In this document: positions 48,701 to 56,747 of the stretch, one piece after another
Layout of the letters: every line of letters begins with the position of its first letter
Position numbering within the stretch: the stretch's first letter is position 1
Origin: Methylophaga thalassica
Lineage (GTDB): Bacteria > Pseudomonadota > Gammaproteobacteria > Nitrosococcales > Methylophagaceae
Assembly: GCF_030159795.1 (NCBI RefSeq)
Contig: NZ_BSND01000013.1
Coordinates: forward strand, 372,001 to 436,000
Reading direction: 5' to 3'
Length of the DNA: 64,000 nt
Made by a program: the position numbers and the translations under genes
Notes under the pieces: generated by a model
Databases searched by the model: none
The model's input: the letters and a program-made list of their open reading frames with translations, nothing else
Told to the model about the DNA's origin: nothing

Positions 48701-49036
48701 GTTTGGCACAATGGTGGTCAAGGAACTGCAGCTACACCTGCTAATGATATTGTGACTGACTTCAATGGTACTGAAGGTGATAGCTTAGATCTTTCTGATA
48801 TTCTTCAGGGAGAAGAAAGCAATGATATTACCGACTATATTTCTGTTGCTGAACAAGGTAACAACGTCGTACTGTCTCTAACACCTAATGGTGATGGTGG
48901 TGATATGACGCAGACAATCACCTTACAAAATACCAGTATTGATCAACTGGTTGGAAGTGATGCTTCTGGTATGTCTAATGCCGACATTATCAACTCTTTG
49001 ATTACTAGCGGTCAGATTCAAGTAGATCAAAGTTAA
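45713..49036 (+). CDS. Short LapA-type RTX adhesin with retention module and VWA domain
   Basis: A 1107-residue type I-secreted adhesin. Residues 1 to about 115 are a LapA-like retention module (VTVTSTDGSVRTLQVGDVV, then FADGSVMDLG), with a TAAG LapG-type cleavage motif at 110 to 113. An Ig-like region precedes a VWA domain (about 343 to 525; MIDAS DVSNS from 351), then a VCBS-like region. RTX repeats occur around 763 and at 953 to 997. The C-terminal FNGTEGDSLDLSDIL segment is the T1SS target domain. LapA homologues are usually several thousand residues with long repeats, which are missing here. No LapBCE, LapD or LapG gene is in the window. Confidence 0.88.
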   Translation: MATEIGVVKALIGAVTVTSTDGSVRTLQVGDVVYANDLISTGAEGAIEIEFADGSVMDLGRSSQALLDAEVFDPTNTDVEDNQQAVTDDVDAIQQAILEGQDPTQVGQETAAGAGTANGNEGHDAVFIDYLNPEQIPEAGFDTIGVSNTFDFPEADLLFVDNGDPEQSGIPPVTPPSGDIVIEVPSSLVSEGGLPEGQSGGSASSTQTISLDLGGSDLSSISLSTSGNTTTLLTLDGQAIDTAWDSSTGTLIGYISGTDSTDASNQIFTVTLSDISNNQASYTVELLKPIRDVDGVTENININVNVSNNAGESSSASFDVTVQDDNPVANPAQESISVGQAVNTNLLLVLDVSNSMNETTDFQGMTKLEVMIKSSLNLIEQYEALGDVMVNLVTFNNGAENPTNIWVDTATAKDIINSLSASGETNYDAALAEAVEAFKDPGKIDGAQNIAYFMSDGAPNESNQTDADGNYIGVGIDSSEQQAWEQFLADNDVTSYALGMGADAVANELAPIAYDGVKEADVPVITVTDFSQLADTLVKTVTGNSVSGDLLDGGFPSSAGADGGWISQISIDGVDYTFNQQTNTASAGSAIASFDASTHVWTITTTNGSIFTVDMDSGEYTYNVGDSASGTFTEEITYTVTDGDGDTASNTFTVDVDVDLSTLVVSDDLVITNQDSVDIPDWALFANDSGADGETYTLTDATSTTDTASVNGNSVTFNDTDSNGGSFSYQNQAGGQTDSANVSVTHVNGSILEGSFRDEILIGGNDVDFISGGAGNDVLIGGIGGSYDAGSRTVTATVESGATGTGNNQFSFALTASAIAAAAGLYVTEIRISLADYNAIFDQVGQDSYKFTLGDGSTISSDDIQMVTDGDTNELVIQFKPGTFTHEDTLTFGIDTDGRGMTTGDDFGRQEVPFTVSFNDGTSLDGTYEPDTTNGGSSGTVQDNPTVTETLDGGAGDDILVGGDGEHILLGGEGNDTLVGGGGNDILTGGEGADLFVWHNGGQGTAATPANDIVTDFNGTEGDSLDLSDILQGEESNDITDYISVAEQGNNVVLSLTPNGDGGDMTQTITLQNTSIDQLVGSDASGMSNADIINSLITSGQIQVDQS
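46040..46051 (+). other. Predicted LapG protease site (TAAG) in the adhesin
   Basis: Codons 110 to 113 encode Thr-Ala-Ala-Gly just after the retention module. In Pseudomonas fluorescens LapA, the periplasmic protease LapG cuts between the two alanines of TAAG at nearly the same residue number (about 108/109). Cleavage would release the adhesin when c-di-GMP falls. Confidence 0.7.
48569..48703 (+). repeat. RTX nonapeptide calcium-binding repeats
   Basis: Five tandem nonapeptides of the form GGxGxDxLx (GGAGDDILV, GGDGEHILL, GGEGNDTLV, GGGGNDILT, GGEGADLFV). They form a calcium-dependent parallel beta-roll that folds after type I export. A short additional block is encoded at about 47999-48058. 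Confidence 0.88.
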
Positions 49037-49055
49037 GTTAGGATTTGAGAAGAAT

Positions 49056-49083
49056 AAAAAAGCCGACATTAGTCGGCTTTTTT
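49056..49083. terminator. Bidirectional intrinsic terminator between adhesin and pilE
   Basis: Arms AAAAAAGCCGAC (49056-49067) and GTCGGCTTTTTT (49072-49083) around ATTA. The A and T flanks make it work on both strands, ending the adhesin gene (+) and the minor pilin operon (-). Confidence 0.93.
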
Positions 49084-49103
49084 ATTTGCATACTGAATAA
49101 CAG

Positions 49104-49505
49104 TTACCAACAACCGACAGGACCAGTAGCACCTGTTTGAGTAATTGTTAGAGGTGTGCAGTTAGCATCATTAGCTTGAGATCCCTGAGCCGTTGCAACT
49201 AAGGTATAAGCTGTCGCTGTTGGAGCAGGGTTAGCTGCAATAATGTAATACGCTGTTCCCGTCTTAGGCGATTGATTAAAAGGTAGAGTGTTATCAGCAC
49301 CTGCATAAGTGAAGTTTTCTGTGTAATAGCGCTCCATATAACTCGCCAATTCCATTAAGTCAGCTTGAGCATTAGCTCGTCGTGTTTGTCTGACTTGCTC
49401 TTGGTAAGACGGATAAGCAATGGCAGCAAGGATGCCTAGAATGACAACAACAATCATCAACTCGATGAGTGTAAATCCATTTTCTCTATATTTTATGTTA
49501 TTCAT
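49104..49505 (-). CDS. pilE: Type IV minor pilin PilE
   Basis: A 133-residue prepilin with a 10-residue leader cut at Gly10/Phe11 by PilD: ENG|FTLIELMIVVVILGILA, with Glu at +5. YPSYQEQVRQTRRANAQADL is the usual continuation of the N-terminal helix. A C-terminal disulfide pair (C in DANCTP and the GCW end) fits the minor-pilin D-region. It is the last gene of the operon, overlapping the PilY2-like gene by 8 bp, as pilE follows pilY2 in Pseudomonas. Confidence 0.9.
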   Translation of the reverse strand: MNNIKYRENGFTLIELMIVVVILGILAAIAYPSYQEQVRQTRRANAQADLMELASYMERYYTENFTYAGADNTLPFNQSPKTGTAYYIIAANPAPTATAYTLVATAQGSQANDANCTPLTITQTGATGPVGCW

Positions 49506-49791
49506 TTAATAACCATATTTCAGTGATATAGGGGGGCTCGCCATCAGCACCACGACTCGTGTTAAAACCTATAGCTGTGTCTTCATTCACAATAGGGCCT
49601 TTTTCCCCTTGTGGCGCAAGACCATGCACAACCGTATTATGGTCGATAAGATACTCTTGATTAGAAATCACTAATCTATCTGAGGATAGCGATGAGTCCG
49701 TTACTGTTCCACTCTGACTAAAAGTCTGTGCAAATACTGACATTGGTATTAATAACACAGAGAGGATGGTTAAATAATTTTTTTTTAACAT
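49498..49791 (-). CDS. pilY2: PilY2-like secreted protein
   Basis: A 97-residue protein with a signal peptide (MLKKNYLTILSVLLIPMSVFA, cut after FAQ region near residue 21) and a small beta-rich mature part (GTVTDSSLSSDRLVISNQEY). Its place between pilY1 and pilE and its size match PilY2 of P. aeruginosa, where it helps pilus assembly in an unclear way. Sequence similarity to PilY2 is judged by pattern and position, so the name is partly contextual. Confidence 0.7.
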   Translation of the reverse strand: MLKKNYLTILSVLLIPMSVFAQTFSQSGTVTDSSLSSDRLVISNQEYLIDHNTVVHGLAPQGEKGPIVNEDTAIGFNTSRGADGEPPYITEIWLLNE

Positions 49792-49801
49792 ACATATGTC
49801 C

Positions 49802-52800
49802 TTAATCAGTCAGTTGAATCCAAGATCGCCTTCCTATCGCATCCTCACTTGAAGACTCTTCTTCTAAAATAAGCTCACCTGTCTCGGCATCACTCATAAA
49901 TTTCACTTCAGTGGAGCCAGAACCAGGAACACGTCTGCTGATTTTAGGTGGCGAAATGATACTATCATAGCCTTTACCTGCGACAACTGGCACCTCGGTA
50001 TCTGGCTCACCGTCACCATCAGTATCTACATAGAGATCATTTGCATCAATCACACCATCGCCATTGATATCCAGCGGCTGATAGTTCAGAGGTAGTCCCG
50101 TGTAATAGTCTAATTCCATTAACCAACTACTACCACCAAAATCACATGCATCTTCTGATGGAACAAGTGACGTAAAGATCACTTTTTCATCTCGGATAAT
50201 GGCTTCAGAAACTTGTCTTTCACCACTATTTTCACCTGATGATGCACTGACTAAGTCAACATACCAGCCTCGGTCATCAGTGTTAGCTGTACCCCAGTTA
50301 ATGATTTTATCTGATTCTGAGGCCGATATTGTCCGATAATTCGTGCCTAGAATCGTAAATTCAGCCATTGCTCGTTTATTGAGTTGAGCCCGAGAAAATG
50401 CATAACGTGTATAGGAGGATGTATCAGTATCATATACTCTCGGATCCCAAATAGCATAAAAACTCTGTGTAACTTGATCAACTGGAGTATTGTCGCCAAC
50501 TTCAAAATATTTACCGGTACCAAATAAAAGTAAATAGCCATTTTTTTCGCTATGAAGCTCTACTTTAATTGGTGTTGTAATTGGTTGAATGTTGTCTTTG
50601 TTACAGCTTGTCCCGAAACACGCCGAGTATAAGGGCAGTGGCTTATTGGTATCCGCATCTCTGTATGTAAAGTCCCAGTCATTCTTATTATTGCTACCAA
50701 TTTCAATGCTCCAAACATTACCAAACATATCACCGGCATAAATCAGATCGGTGGTGCCATCCTGGTTTGTGTCGATAGCTGTCGGCGTGGCGATTCCATT
50801 TGGTCTAAACTGTTCGGTTGGATCCTCATTTTTGCCTGTTTGTGTATCAAACTTACGAATCAGGCTACCGGTTTCTAAATCTACGATATAGATATAACCA
50901 TTGCCATCATCACTGTCATGGCTTGCATTATTTGCACTGCCATCAGCGTCATTATCAAAAGTATTGTTGTACCCACCACTAAATAAGGCCGCCCATTTAC
51001 CGTTGTTCAAACGAACAATATTTGCTTGTCCCATGGTGTATCCCATATCGGGATCATTCTTATCGGTAAATTCCCACAACACTTTTTTAGCTGATTCTGT
51101 TTCGTTTGAAAATGCTGAAGGATCCGTAATATCTAAGGCAAAGTAACCTTGACCTCCCGCGCCAAGACCTGAAACAAGTACTGTATGCCAACTGCCATCA
51201 AAAAAGGCATCTACCACAGTTGGACTGGCATCAACGTAATATTTGTGTGAGTAGCTGGGGGATGATAATTCTTTCAAGTTGTCATAGACACTATTCGGGA
51301 CATAGGCAAACTTTTCTACTCCAGAATCAGCATCAAACGCATGCAACATCCCATCATTCGCCCCTACATAAATCATAGCGGTTCGGTTCAGATAGGTGCT
51401 GACAAACTCAGAATATAGGACAGAATCTTCTGGCTCATCATCTTCTGATCTATTGCCCCATTGATCGTAATAATCTGATCTAGGAGGACCAAGTAACACA
51501 GGAGAGGAATTAATAATATCGCCAAGTAATTTAGTTCGTGTTCTATAGATACCCTCAGATTTACTCTGTTCTTTCGATTGGTTACCACGCAGATAATTCA
51601 ATACATCTTCGCTGCCTAATGATAATTTTTGACTAGAATTCAATGCATTCCAGTCAAATGCATAACCATTATTACCATCAGAGGTGAATATCACACGTTG
51701 ATTAGCGCTTGGAATTTTATTAGCAGCATCCCACAATGCTGAAGGTAATAATTGTCCATCGTCATCAAAGCCAAACGCTAGTAGTCGTCCTGTCCAGTCG
51801 CCACTGTTAAAACGGGCTTGATAGACTTTACTGTCACTAGTTATGGCACCCGAGTTAACGGCAACAGCAGCGGAGGACGAAGTTCTCGATGTGATATTTT
51901 GTAAAATGCCAGCAAGTGATTCGGCAAACTCATCAGGATCAGCAGCACTGAAAAAATTACCATGACTATTGACTGCAGCATGCCATAAGTCATCTATTTT
52001 TGCTGGGCTTGAACTTCCCGGGTCAGGCCATGATTTGGTCGGAGGGGTGGCTGAAAGCGCGGCTAAATCATTCTCTGGGTCGAGTGAGCCTTTGACCCCG
52101 AGCCCCACAGTGAATGTGACCATGTGTTGCCAAAATGCTGGATCTTCCGTGTTGGTTGGTACTTCATTTTCTAAGTCTGTCCGAAGATCCCGTTTCCAGT
52201 AGTGCATGGCTGTATCAGCCAGTGTATTTGACCATGAATCAGAGAAAGGGGGAGATGCAATGTACGTATAATCGTCATCATTGGGACCACTGATGGTGGT
52301 GCCGTTGCTATTATCGACATTTCCAAGCCCAGGGCTGCCGCCATTCCAGTAGCCATCTGTAGTAAGAATATGATAGCTCTGACGACAAGTCAGGTGAGCA
52401 GAGGAGTCATCAGTACCTGGGTTAGCTCCCCATGGTCCTCTGTTGTCGGTTCTTTCGTAATATTGGCCTACACTGGCCGCAGCTGATCTGAGAGGTGTCC
52501 CGTAATTGTTAATCACATGATCGTAGAGGTTATCGTAAAATGCGGTCCTGTTTGCACCGCTAAATTTTCTGACGCCTCTGATCAGGGCTCTGTTACTGCT
52601 GACACCATCGATAGTGCGACTACCCTCGTTTATTGCAGCAAAACCGACACGGGAATTTTCAGATTGGGTGGCAAATGCTCGGCCTACACCAGCACGAGCT
52701 GTCAAAATTCGTGAGCGGTAATATTGAAACCAGTTAGCAAAGTTTTGTATTTCTTCATCACGTGTTCGAGTCGTACCGTTTGGACTGGTGAATGTTGCAC

Positions 52801-53443
52801 TGGCTGAAGTGGAGTCGGTAATTCTTACTCGTGTATAGCGAGAGCGATCTAATCGCAATGCCTCTGAGTCAGAAGCGCTGCCATTGTATTTGTAGTATGT
52901 GATGGGCCAAAAACTATGGTTACCATTGCATGGGTCACCATAAGCACTACTGAGGCTACTGCCATGTTTGAACCAGCATGAGTATTGTGTTTGTTGAGTT
53001 TTTAAGTTGATACTTCCACGTGAAGGATCGGCCGGATTATATAGCGCAGCTGATGGATTCGCATTCCCCATACTCGTGCCGTCAGCCTTACTCCAAGGCA
53101 CATAAGTCACATCTGGATTGTAGAAGACTGCGTTATTGACAGATGAGCGTGAAAAGAAGTTATGGACATTATCGTCATCAAAGTTTGGTACCTGGTTACT
53201 GTAGGTAACACCACCATAAAGACTGGACGGTCTAGGGAACAGGTAATTCGCATAATGTAAATTCTCATCAGGCATGACCTCCCATTGCATTGAACCTGAA
53301 TCATCAAGTGTAAACATGATATTCGGTGCAACCACACCACCGAGATAGAGTGGCACATTACTGATGTTGAGATTAGCTGCTGAAGATGTCAGCGAGTAAA
53401 TACCCAATAATACGAGCGCTGTGAAAGAGGATAATTTATTCAT
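49802..53443 (-). CDS. pilY1: Type IV pilus tip/assembly protein PilY1
   Basis: A 1213-residue exported protein with a signal peptide (about residues 1 to 22). Near the N-terminus, DDSGSM at 47 to 52 is a VWA-type MIDAS start. The C-terminal half is the PilC/PilY1 beta-propeller with the calcium loop DTNQDGTTD at 891 to 899, equal to the regulatory Ca site of P. aeruginosa PilY1. A second EF-like DINGDGVID lies at 1125 to 1133 followed by DTDGDGEPD. PilY1 counters pilus retraction and acts in adhesion and surface sensing. It is encoded between pilX and pilY2. Confidence 0.95.
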   Translation of the reverse strand: MNKLSSFTALVLLGIYSLTSSAANLNISNVPLYLGGVVAPNIMFTLDDSGSMQWEVMPDENLHYANYLFPRPSSLYGGVTYSNQVPNFDDDNVHNFFSRSSVNNAVFYNPDVTYVPWSKADGTSMGNANPSAALYNPADPSRGSINLKTQQTQYSCWFKHGSSLSSAYGDPCNGNHSFWPITYYKYNGSASDSEALRLDRSRYTRVRITDSTSASATFTSPNGTTRTRDEEIQNFANWFQYYRSRILTARAGVGRAFATQSENSRVGFAAINEGSRTIDGVSSNRALIRGVRKFSGANRTAFYDNLYDHVINNYGTPLRSAAASVGQYYERTDNRGPWGANPGTDDSSAHLTCRQSYHILTTDGYWNGGSPGLGNVDNSNGTTISGPNDDDYTYIASPPFSDSWSNTLADTAMHYWKRDLRTDLENEVPTNTEDPAFWQHMVTFTVGLGVKGSLDPENDLAALSATPPTKSWPDPGSSSPAKIDDLWHAAVNSHGNFFSAADPDEFAESLAGILQNITSRTSSSAAVAVNSGAITSDSKVYQARFNSGDWTGRLLAFGFDDDGQLLPSALWDAANKIPSANQRVIFTSDGNNGYAFDWNALNSSQKLSLGSEDVLNYLRGNQSKEQSKSEGIYRTRTKLLGDIINSSPVLLGPPRSDYYDQWGNRSEDDEPEDSVLYSEFVSTYLNRTAMIYVGANDGMLHAFDADSGVEKFAYVPNSVYDNLKELSSPSYSHKYYVDASPTVVDAFFDGSWHTVLVSGLGAGGQGYFALDITDPSAFSNETESAKKVLWEFTDKNDPDMGYTMGQANIVRLNNGKWAALFSGGYNNTFDNDADGSANNASHDSDDGNGYIYIVDLETGSLIRKFDTQTGKNEDPTEQFRPNGIATPTAIDTNQDGTTDLIYAGDMFGNVWSIEIGSNNKNDWDFTYRDADTNKPLPLYSACFGTSCNKDNIQPITTPIKVELHSEKNGYLLLFGTGKYFEVGDNTPVDQVTQSFYAIWDPRVYDTDTSSYTRYAFSRAQLNKRAMAEFTILGTNYRTISASESDKIINWGTANTDDRGWYVDLVSASSGENSGERQVSEAIIRDEKVIFTSLVPSEDACDFGGSSWLMELDYYTGLPLNYQPLDINGDGVIDANDLYVDTDGDGEPDTEVPVVAGKGYDSIISPPKISRRVPGSGSTEVKFMSDAETGELILEEESSSEDAIGRRSWIQLTD

Positions 53444-53447
53444 ATTT

Positions 53448-53972
53448 TTACCTCATACGAACGACAGACTGTAAAAGGACCACGGATTGCACTGAGCCAC
53501 CCACACCGCGGGCAGTAACGCGGTAGAACTTAGCACCACCTTGTTGCTGGTCTCGAGGCTTATTACCGTTACTATTTCCGGGTTTTATAATTTCTTCAAT
53601 GACATAACGTGGTGGGCTGACAGCACCTTGTGGTTGGGTGGCGGCTGTGCCATTTGCAGTCCACCAGGCGGCGTTACGTTGAAGCCACCAAGGGGTCGCA
53701 TCTGTGCCGACAGGATCCATTGATTGTTTGGTCCAACACCCGGGGGCACCAGTATCGGAACAAATTGGCAGATTAACCCAGTTTAAGACGGTACCTTCAC
53801 CAGCTCGTAACGCCACTTCAGCTGCTTTAAACGCTATATCTCTGTCAATTTGATTAGATGCCATTTTTTCTTCCATGACACCTGTACGCATGGCAAAGAT
53901 TCCTATCATGGTCAGCAATAACAGCATAATGAGACTGACAATCAAGGCCGCACCTGATTGTTGAGTTTTCAT
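53448..53972 (-). CDS. pilX: Minor pilin PilX
   Basis: A 174-residue prepilin-like protein with leader MKTQQSG|AALIVSLIMLLLLTM. As in P. aeruginosa PilX, the +5 Glu is absent. MEEKMASNQIDRDIAFKAAEVALRAGE is the PilX family core (seen in pieces). It helps prime pilus assembly with FimU, PilV, PilW and PilY1. It overlaps pilW by ATGA and is 4 bp from pilY1. Confidence 0.9.
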   Translation of the reverse strand: MKTQQSGAALIVSLIMLLLLTMIGIFAMRTGVMEEKMASNQIDRDIAFKAAEVALRAGEGTVLNWVNLPICSDTGAPGCWTKQSMDPVGTDATPWWLQRNAAWWTANGTAATQPQGAVSPPRYVIEEIIKPGNSNGNKPRDQQQGGAKFYRVTARGVGGSVQSVVLLQSVVRMR

Positions 53973-55060
53973 AATATACGGTTCCTGAGCGTTATTGTTT
54001 TGGTAAAGACTTGCCTCAACCTGCCGTCATCTGGGGTGATGACATTGCCCTCGAGGGTATAGGTGCCATCCCCTAATGCCACATTATCATTTTGTTGAGG
54101 GTCAATATTGATCATGACTAAGGATATGCGAACACTGATAATCTGCTCCCAGTCAGCCACTGCATTTGCTTTGACATATTGGTCTACACTACCGTTATTG
54201 CTGGTATCGACACCATACTCCACCTGCATCTGTTCGACACCTTCGATAAGTACATCTGGATTTTTTCCCAGCACCATCTGATAAAGAGAAGGGTAATTAC
54301 TGGGGCCATTTCGAATAAAAAAAGTATGTGTAGTGATGGTATTTAACCAGCCCTGACTTAGGCCAGATAGTCCCAAGTCAACTCTACTATTTCCAGGTGT
54401 ACCGATACCTGTTTCATGTTGAAGATTGCCGTCTACTGAGGGATCATTGGTCACCTGAAAAATCACGCTATTATTGCAGTCAGAAGCAATCACGATGTTA
54501 GCACACTCACCAGGCTTTGCTTCTGTCGCCGGATCGCAGTCATCCAGAGGATTATCCTGTGGAATTTTAACCGGAGCAGAGGGGCCTAAACTGCTATCGA
54601 AATGACTCACTTCAATAAAGACATTGCTCACTGTACGTAAGGTAAATACATCACTACCTGCTATCGCTTGATTGATTCCAGCAGGTAATGCGGGAGACCA
54701 GCCACCGTTGTTATCTGCTTCGTGGCCTAAGACTGGGGCACCACCTATGTCCCAGAAATAATTATTTGCCGTGTTCAGATTATTGACTAGGCTTCTACCT
54801 GTACCCCCTGAATTTCTTCCTGTAGCCCCTCTATTCCCTGTAGGGATAGAGTTACAACCGACGTAACCGGCGCGGTCTAAAAGCGATGAAATGTGATGAA
54901 TTGCATAGCGTCCATCTTCTTGCATGCGCGCTTTCATATCTTGTACACGATAGGTTTGACGCGTACTAACGAATAACTCTATTACCCCAGCAATCAGTAA
55001 AAGGCCTATGACGAGTGCCACCATCAATTCGACGAGAGAAAACCCTTTTTCTTTATTCAT
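53969..55060 (-). CDS. pilW: Minor pilin PilW
   Basis: A 363-residue protein, large for a pilin but normal for PilW. The prepilin leader MNKEKG|FSLVELMVALVIGLLL has Glu at +5, and QDMKARMQEDGRYAIHHISS is the family continuation. The mature part contains paired cysteines (GYVGCN, DDCDP, GECAN, SDCNN). Part of the pilus initiation complex. Overlaps pilV and pilX by 4 bp each. Confidence 0.9.
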   Translation of the reverse strand: MNKEKGFSLVELMVALVIGLLLIAGVIELFVSTRQTYRVQDMKARMQEDGRYAIHHISSLLDRAGYVGCNSIPTGNRGATGRNSGGTGRSLVNNLNTANNYFWDIGGAPVLGHEADNNGGWSPALPAGINQAIAGSDVFTLRTVSNVFIEVSHFDSSLGPSAPVKIPQDNPLDDCDPATEAKPGECANIVIASDCNNSVIFQVTNDPSVDGNLQHETGIGTPGNSRVDLGLSGLSQGWLNTITTHTFFIRNGPSNYPSLYQMVLGKNPDVLIEGVEQMQVEYGVDTSNNGSVDQYVKANAVADWEQIISVRISLVMINIDPQQNDNVALGDGTYTLEGNVITPDDGRLRQVFTKTITLRNRIL

Positions 55061-55524
55061 ATCGCACTTTCCAGAACCATTGTCGAGGTCGCATAGTCAC
55101 CATAATTAGTATTCTCATCACCAATTTGAATATCTGACCATCTCACCGTGATCGTACAAATGAAGGGCTGGTTCACAAGAAAGTTGCCACACACAATTTG
55201 TCCTTCACCTGCAGGAAGATAGGCTGCTAAAGCCGCTCGCCATTCTCGAACATCCGTATCAGAAACACTATTGCCAGCTGGCGTTGCCCCATTAAAAAGG
55301 ATGTCATAGTTTTTTGCATAGGCTGCCGTGGTATTGGCTTTCATGCGCTCTAGTATGCTGCCAGCAAGAATATTAGCTTGGGTTTTGAGGCCTGCGGTTG
55401 AGTTGGCCTTGAGGGTGGTGACTTGTAAATGTGCCATACCAAGTAAACCTATAGCTAAGACAAATACTGCCACCATAACTTCCAGTAAGGTAAAGCCGGT
55501 TTGTTGACGTCTCATCATGGGCAA
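55057..55524 (-). CDS. pilV: Minor pilin PilV
   Basis: A 155-residue prepilin with leader MPMMRRQQTG|FTLLEVMVAVFVLAIGLLGMA, Glu at +5 and QANILAGSILERMKANT, the PilV pattern. Two cysteines (VCGNF and FICTI) probably form a disulfide. The ATG at 55524 lies within the end of fimU (10-bp overlap); ATGs at 55518 and 55515 are alternatives. Confidence 0.88.
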   Translation of the reverse strand: MPMMRRQQTGFTLLEVMVAVFVLAIGLLGMAHLQVTTLKANSTAGLKTQANILAGSILERMKANTTAAYAKNYDILFNGATPAGNSVSDTDVREWRAALAAYLPAGEGQIVCGNFLVNQPFICTITVRWSDIQIGDENTNYGDYATSTMVLESAI

Positions 55525-56048
55525 ACATTCCCGATAGAAATTCTGCTACTACCTGACTGGTTCACGGTAATAATTCTTTCATTGCTGCCTGTCGAGCAAA
55601 AAGTGATATTGCCATTTGGGAAACCTAGTGTGGATAGAATTTCACCTGTCGGCATAAACCGAAATCCACTGCCTGTATTTCCGGCAGTGACTGACGTAAC
55701 ATTGTCCAAGGCATTTTGTTGGGAAAGAAAGCAGTCTTGATTCTCTGCACAAACGGCCCCAACATCTCCAAGCGACTCATCAGCATCCCAGTCAGTAAAT
55801 ACATTCCAGCCACTACTCCAGTCACCATTCGTAATAGGTAGCATGGTGACTTGAATGCCTCTTCTGATGGCTTCGCTGCGTGCCAGTTGCATAGTGCCCA
55901 TAAAGTCATTTGCTGTGGTGATAAGGCGGTGGTCTCGAATCATCTGTGAAAAACTCGGCGCAGCAATAGCTAATATGATGGCGGCGACCGCGAGAGTTAC
56001 CATCAATTCAACTAGAGTAAATCCTTGATTAAATTTGTCTTTTACCAC
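55515..56048 (-). CDS. fimU: Minor pilin FimU (GspH/FimT family)
   Basis: A 177-residue prepilin starting at GTG 56048 with GAGAGGG upstream. Leader ends G9|F10TLVELMVTLAVAAIILAIA, Glu at +5, then PSFSQMIRDHRLITTANDF and MQLARSEAIRRG, the GspH/FimT signature. It is the first gene of the fimU-pilVWX-pilY1-pilY2-pilE operon, which primes type IV pilus assembly. A sigma-70 promoter precedes it. Confidence 0.9.
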   Translation of the reverse strand: MVKDKFNQGFTLVELMVTLAVAAIILAIAAPSFSQMIRDHRLITTANDFMGTMQLARSEAIRRGIQVTMLPITNGDWSSGWNVFTDWDADESLGDVGAVCAENQDCFLSQQNALDNVTSVTAGNTGSGFRFMPTGEILSTLGFPNGNITFCSTGSNERIITVNQSGSSRISIGNVCP

Positions 56049-56074
56049 TTTATTCAGCCCTCTCCATGGGATCG

Positions 56075-56103
56075 GTTTTAGCCTTATTTATTTTCTCAGT
56101 CAA
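56075..56103 (-). promoter_or_regulatory. Sigma-70 promoter of the minor pilin operon
   Basis: On the - strand, TTGACT (56103-56098), a 17-bp spacer and TAAAAC (56080-56075) match the -35 and -10 elements at 5 and 4 of 6 bases. It lies 27 bases before the fimU GTG in the divergent 289-bp region, which otherwise holds only the flg promoter and no gene. Confidence 0.6.
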
Positions 56104-56285
56104 GTTTCAATCAATAGACTTTGTGGGGCTTGTCTCATATTTGAAAAAAAACTGTGAATATCAGTCATATCGTCGTTTTTAGTGTAACAACAAGGCGGCA
56201 ATAGGGGGAAATCTTTGCCGCTAATTTCGACCACTACATTGCCGAACTCATGGTGACTTATCGGCAATTCATACAGTTAGTTTAG

Positions 56286-56302
56286 TTGGCACGTTAAATG
56301 CT
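56286..56302 (+). promoter_or_regulatory. Sigma-54 promoter of flgBCDEFG
   Basis: TTGGCACGTTAAATGCT: GG and GC 12 bp apart and a perfect TGGCACG -24 block match the RpoN consensus TGGCACG-N4-TTGCW at all but one position. The predicted start near 56313 gives a 25-base leader to flgB. FleQ-dependent RpoN control of flgB is known in polar-flagellated relatives. Confidence 0.85.
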
Positions 56303-56337
56303 GAATGACAATTGTAAATGAGGATGGAGGCGTATAA

Positions 56338-56742
56338 ATGCCGATTAATTTTGATAGTGCAATTGGAATTCATGCTGATGCATTACGCGTGCGTTCACAG
56401 CGTGCTGAGCTACTTGCCACCAATATGGCCAATGCCGATACGCCTAATTATAAAGCCCAAGATATTGATTTTAGGGAAGCTTTGAATAATGCGATGACGG
56501 GGTCAGCGCCTGGTCAATTAAACACGACTAATCAAAAACACTATTCCACAAACCCGGAATCTAATGGTTTGATGGGACCGATTCAATACCGGGTAGCAAC
56601 ACAGGATTCTTTAGATGGCAATAGTGTCGATGAAGAAGTGGAGCAGGCACAATTTATGCAGAATGCTGTTCAGTATCAGGCCAGCCTGCAATTTTTGGGT
56701 GGTAAGTTCAACTCGCTGACACGGGCACTGAAAGGAGAATAG
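56338..56742 (+). CDS. flgB: Flagellar proximal rod protein FlgB
   Basis: A 134-residue rod protein with the N-terminal rod motif LLATNMANADTPNYKAQDIDF and the C-terminal VEQAQFMQNAVQYQASLQF. GGATGGAGG is a strong ribosome site before the ATG. It is the first gene of the flg operon. Exported by the flagellar type III system without a cleaved signal. Confidence 0.95.
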   Translation: MPINFDSAIGIHADALRVRSQRAELLATNMANADTPNYKAQDIDFREALNNAMTGSAPGQLNTTNQKHYSTNPESNGLMGPIQYRVATQDSLDGNSVDEEVEQAQFMQNAVQYQASLQFLGGKFNSLTRALKGE

Positions 56743-56747
56743 GCACT

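Noticed and set aside
48569-48703. Short tandem DNA repeats that might suggest a CRISPR or satellite
   Set aside because: The periodicity is 27 bp in frame and encodes RTX nonapeptides; DNA-level identity is imperfect and there are no spacers.
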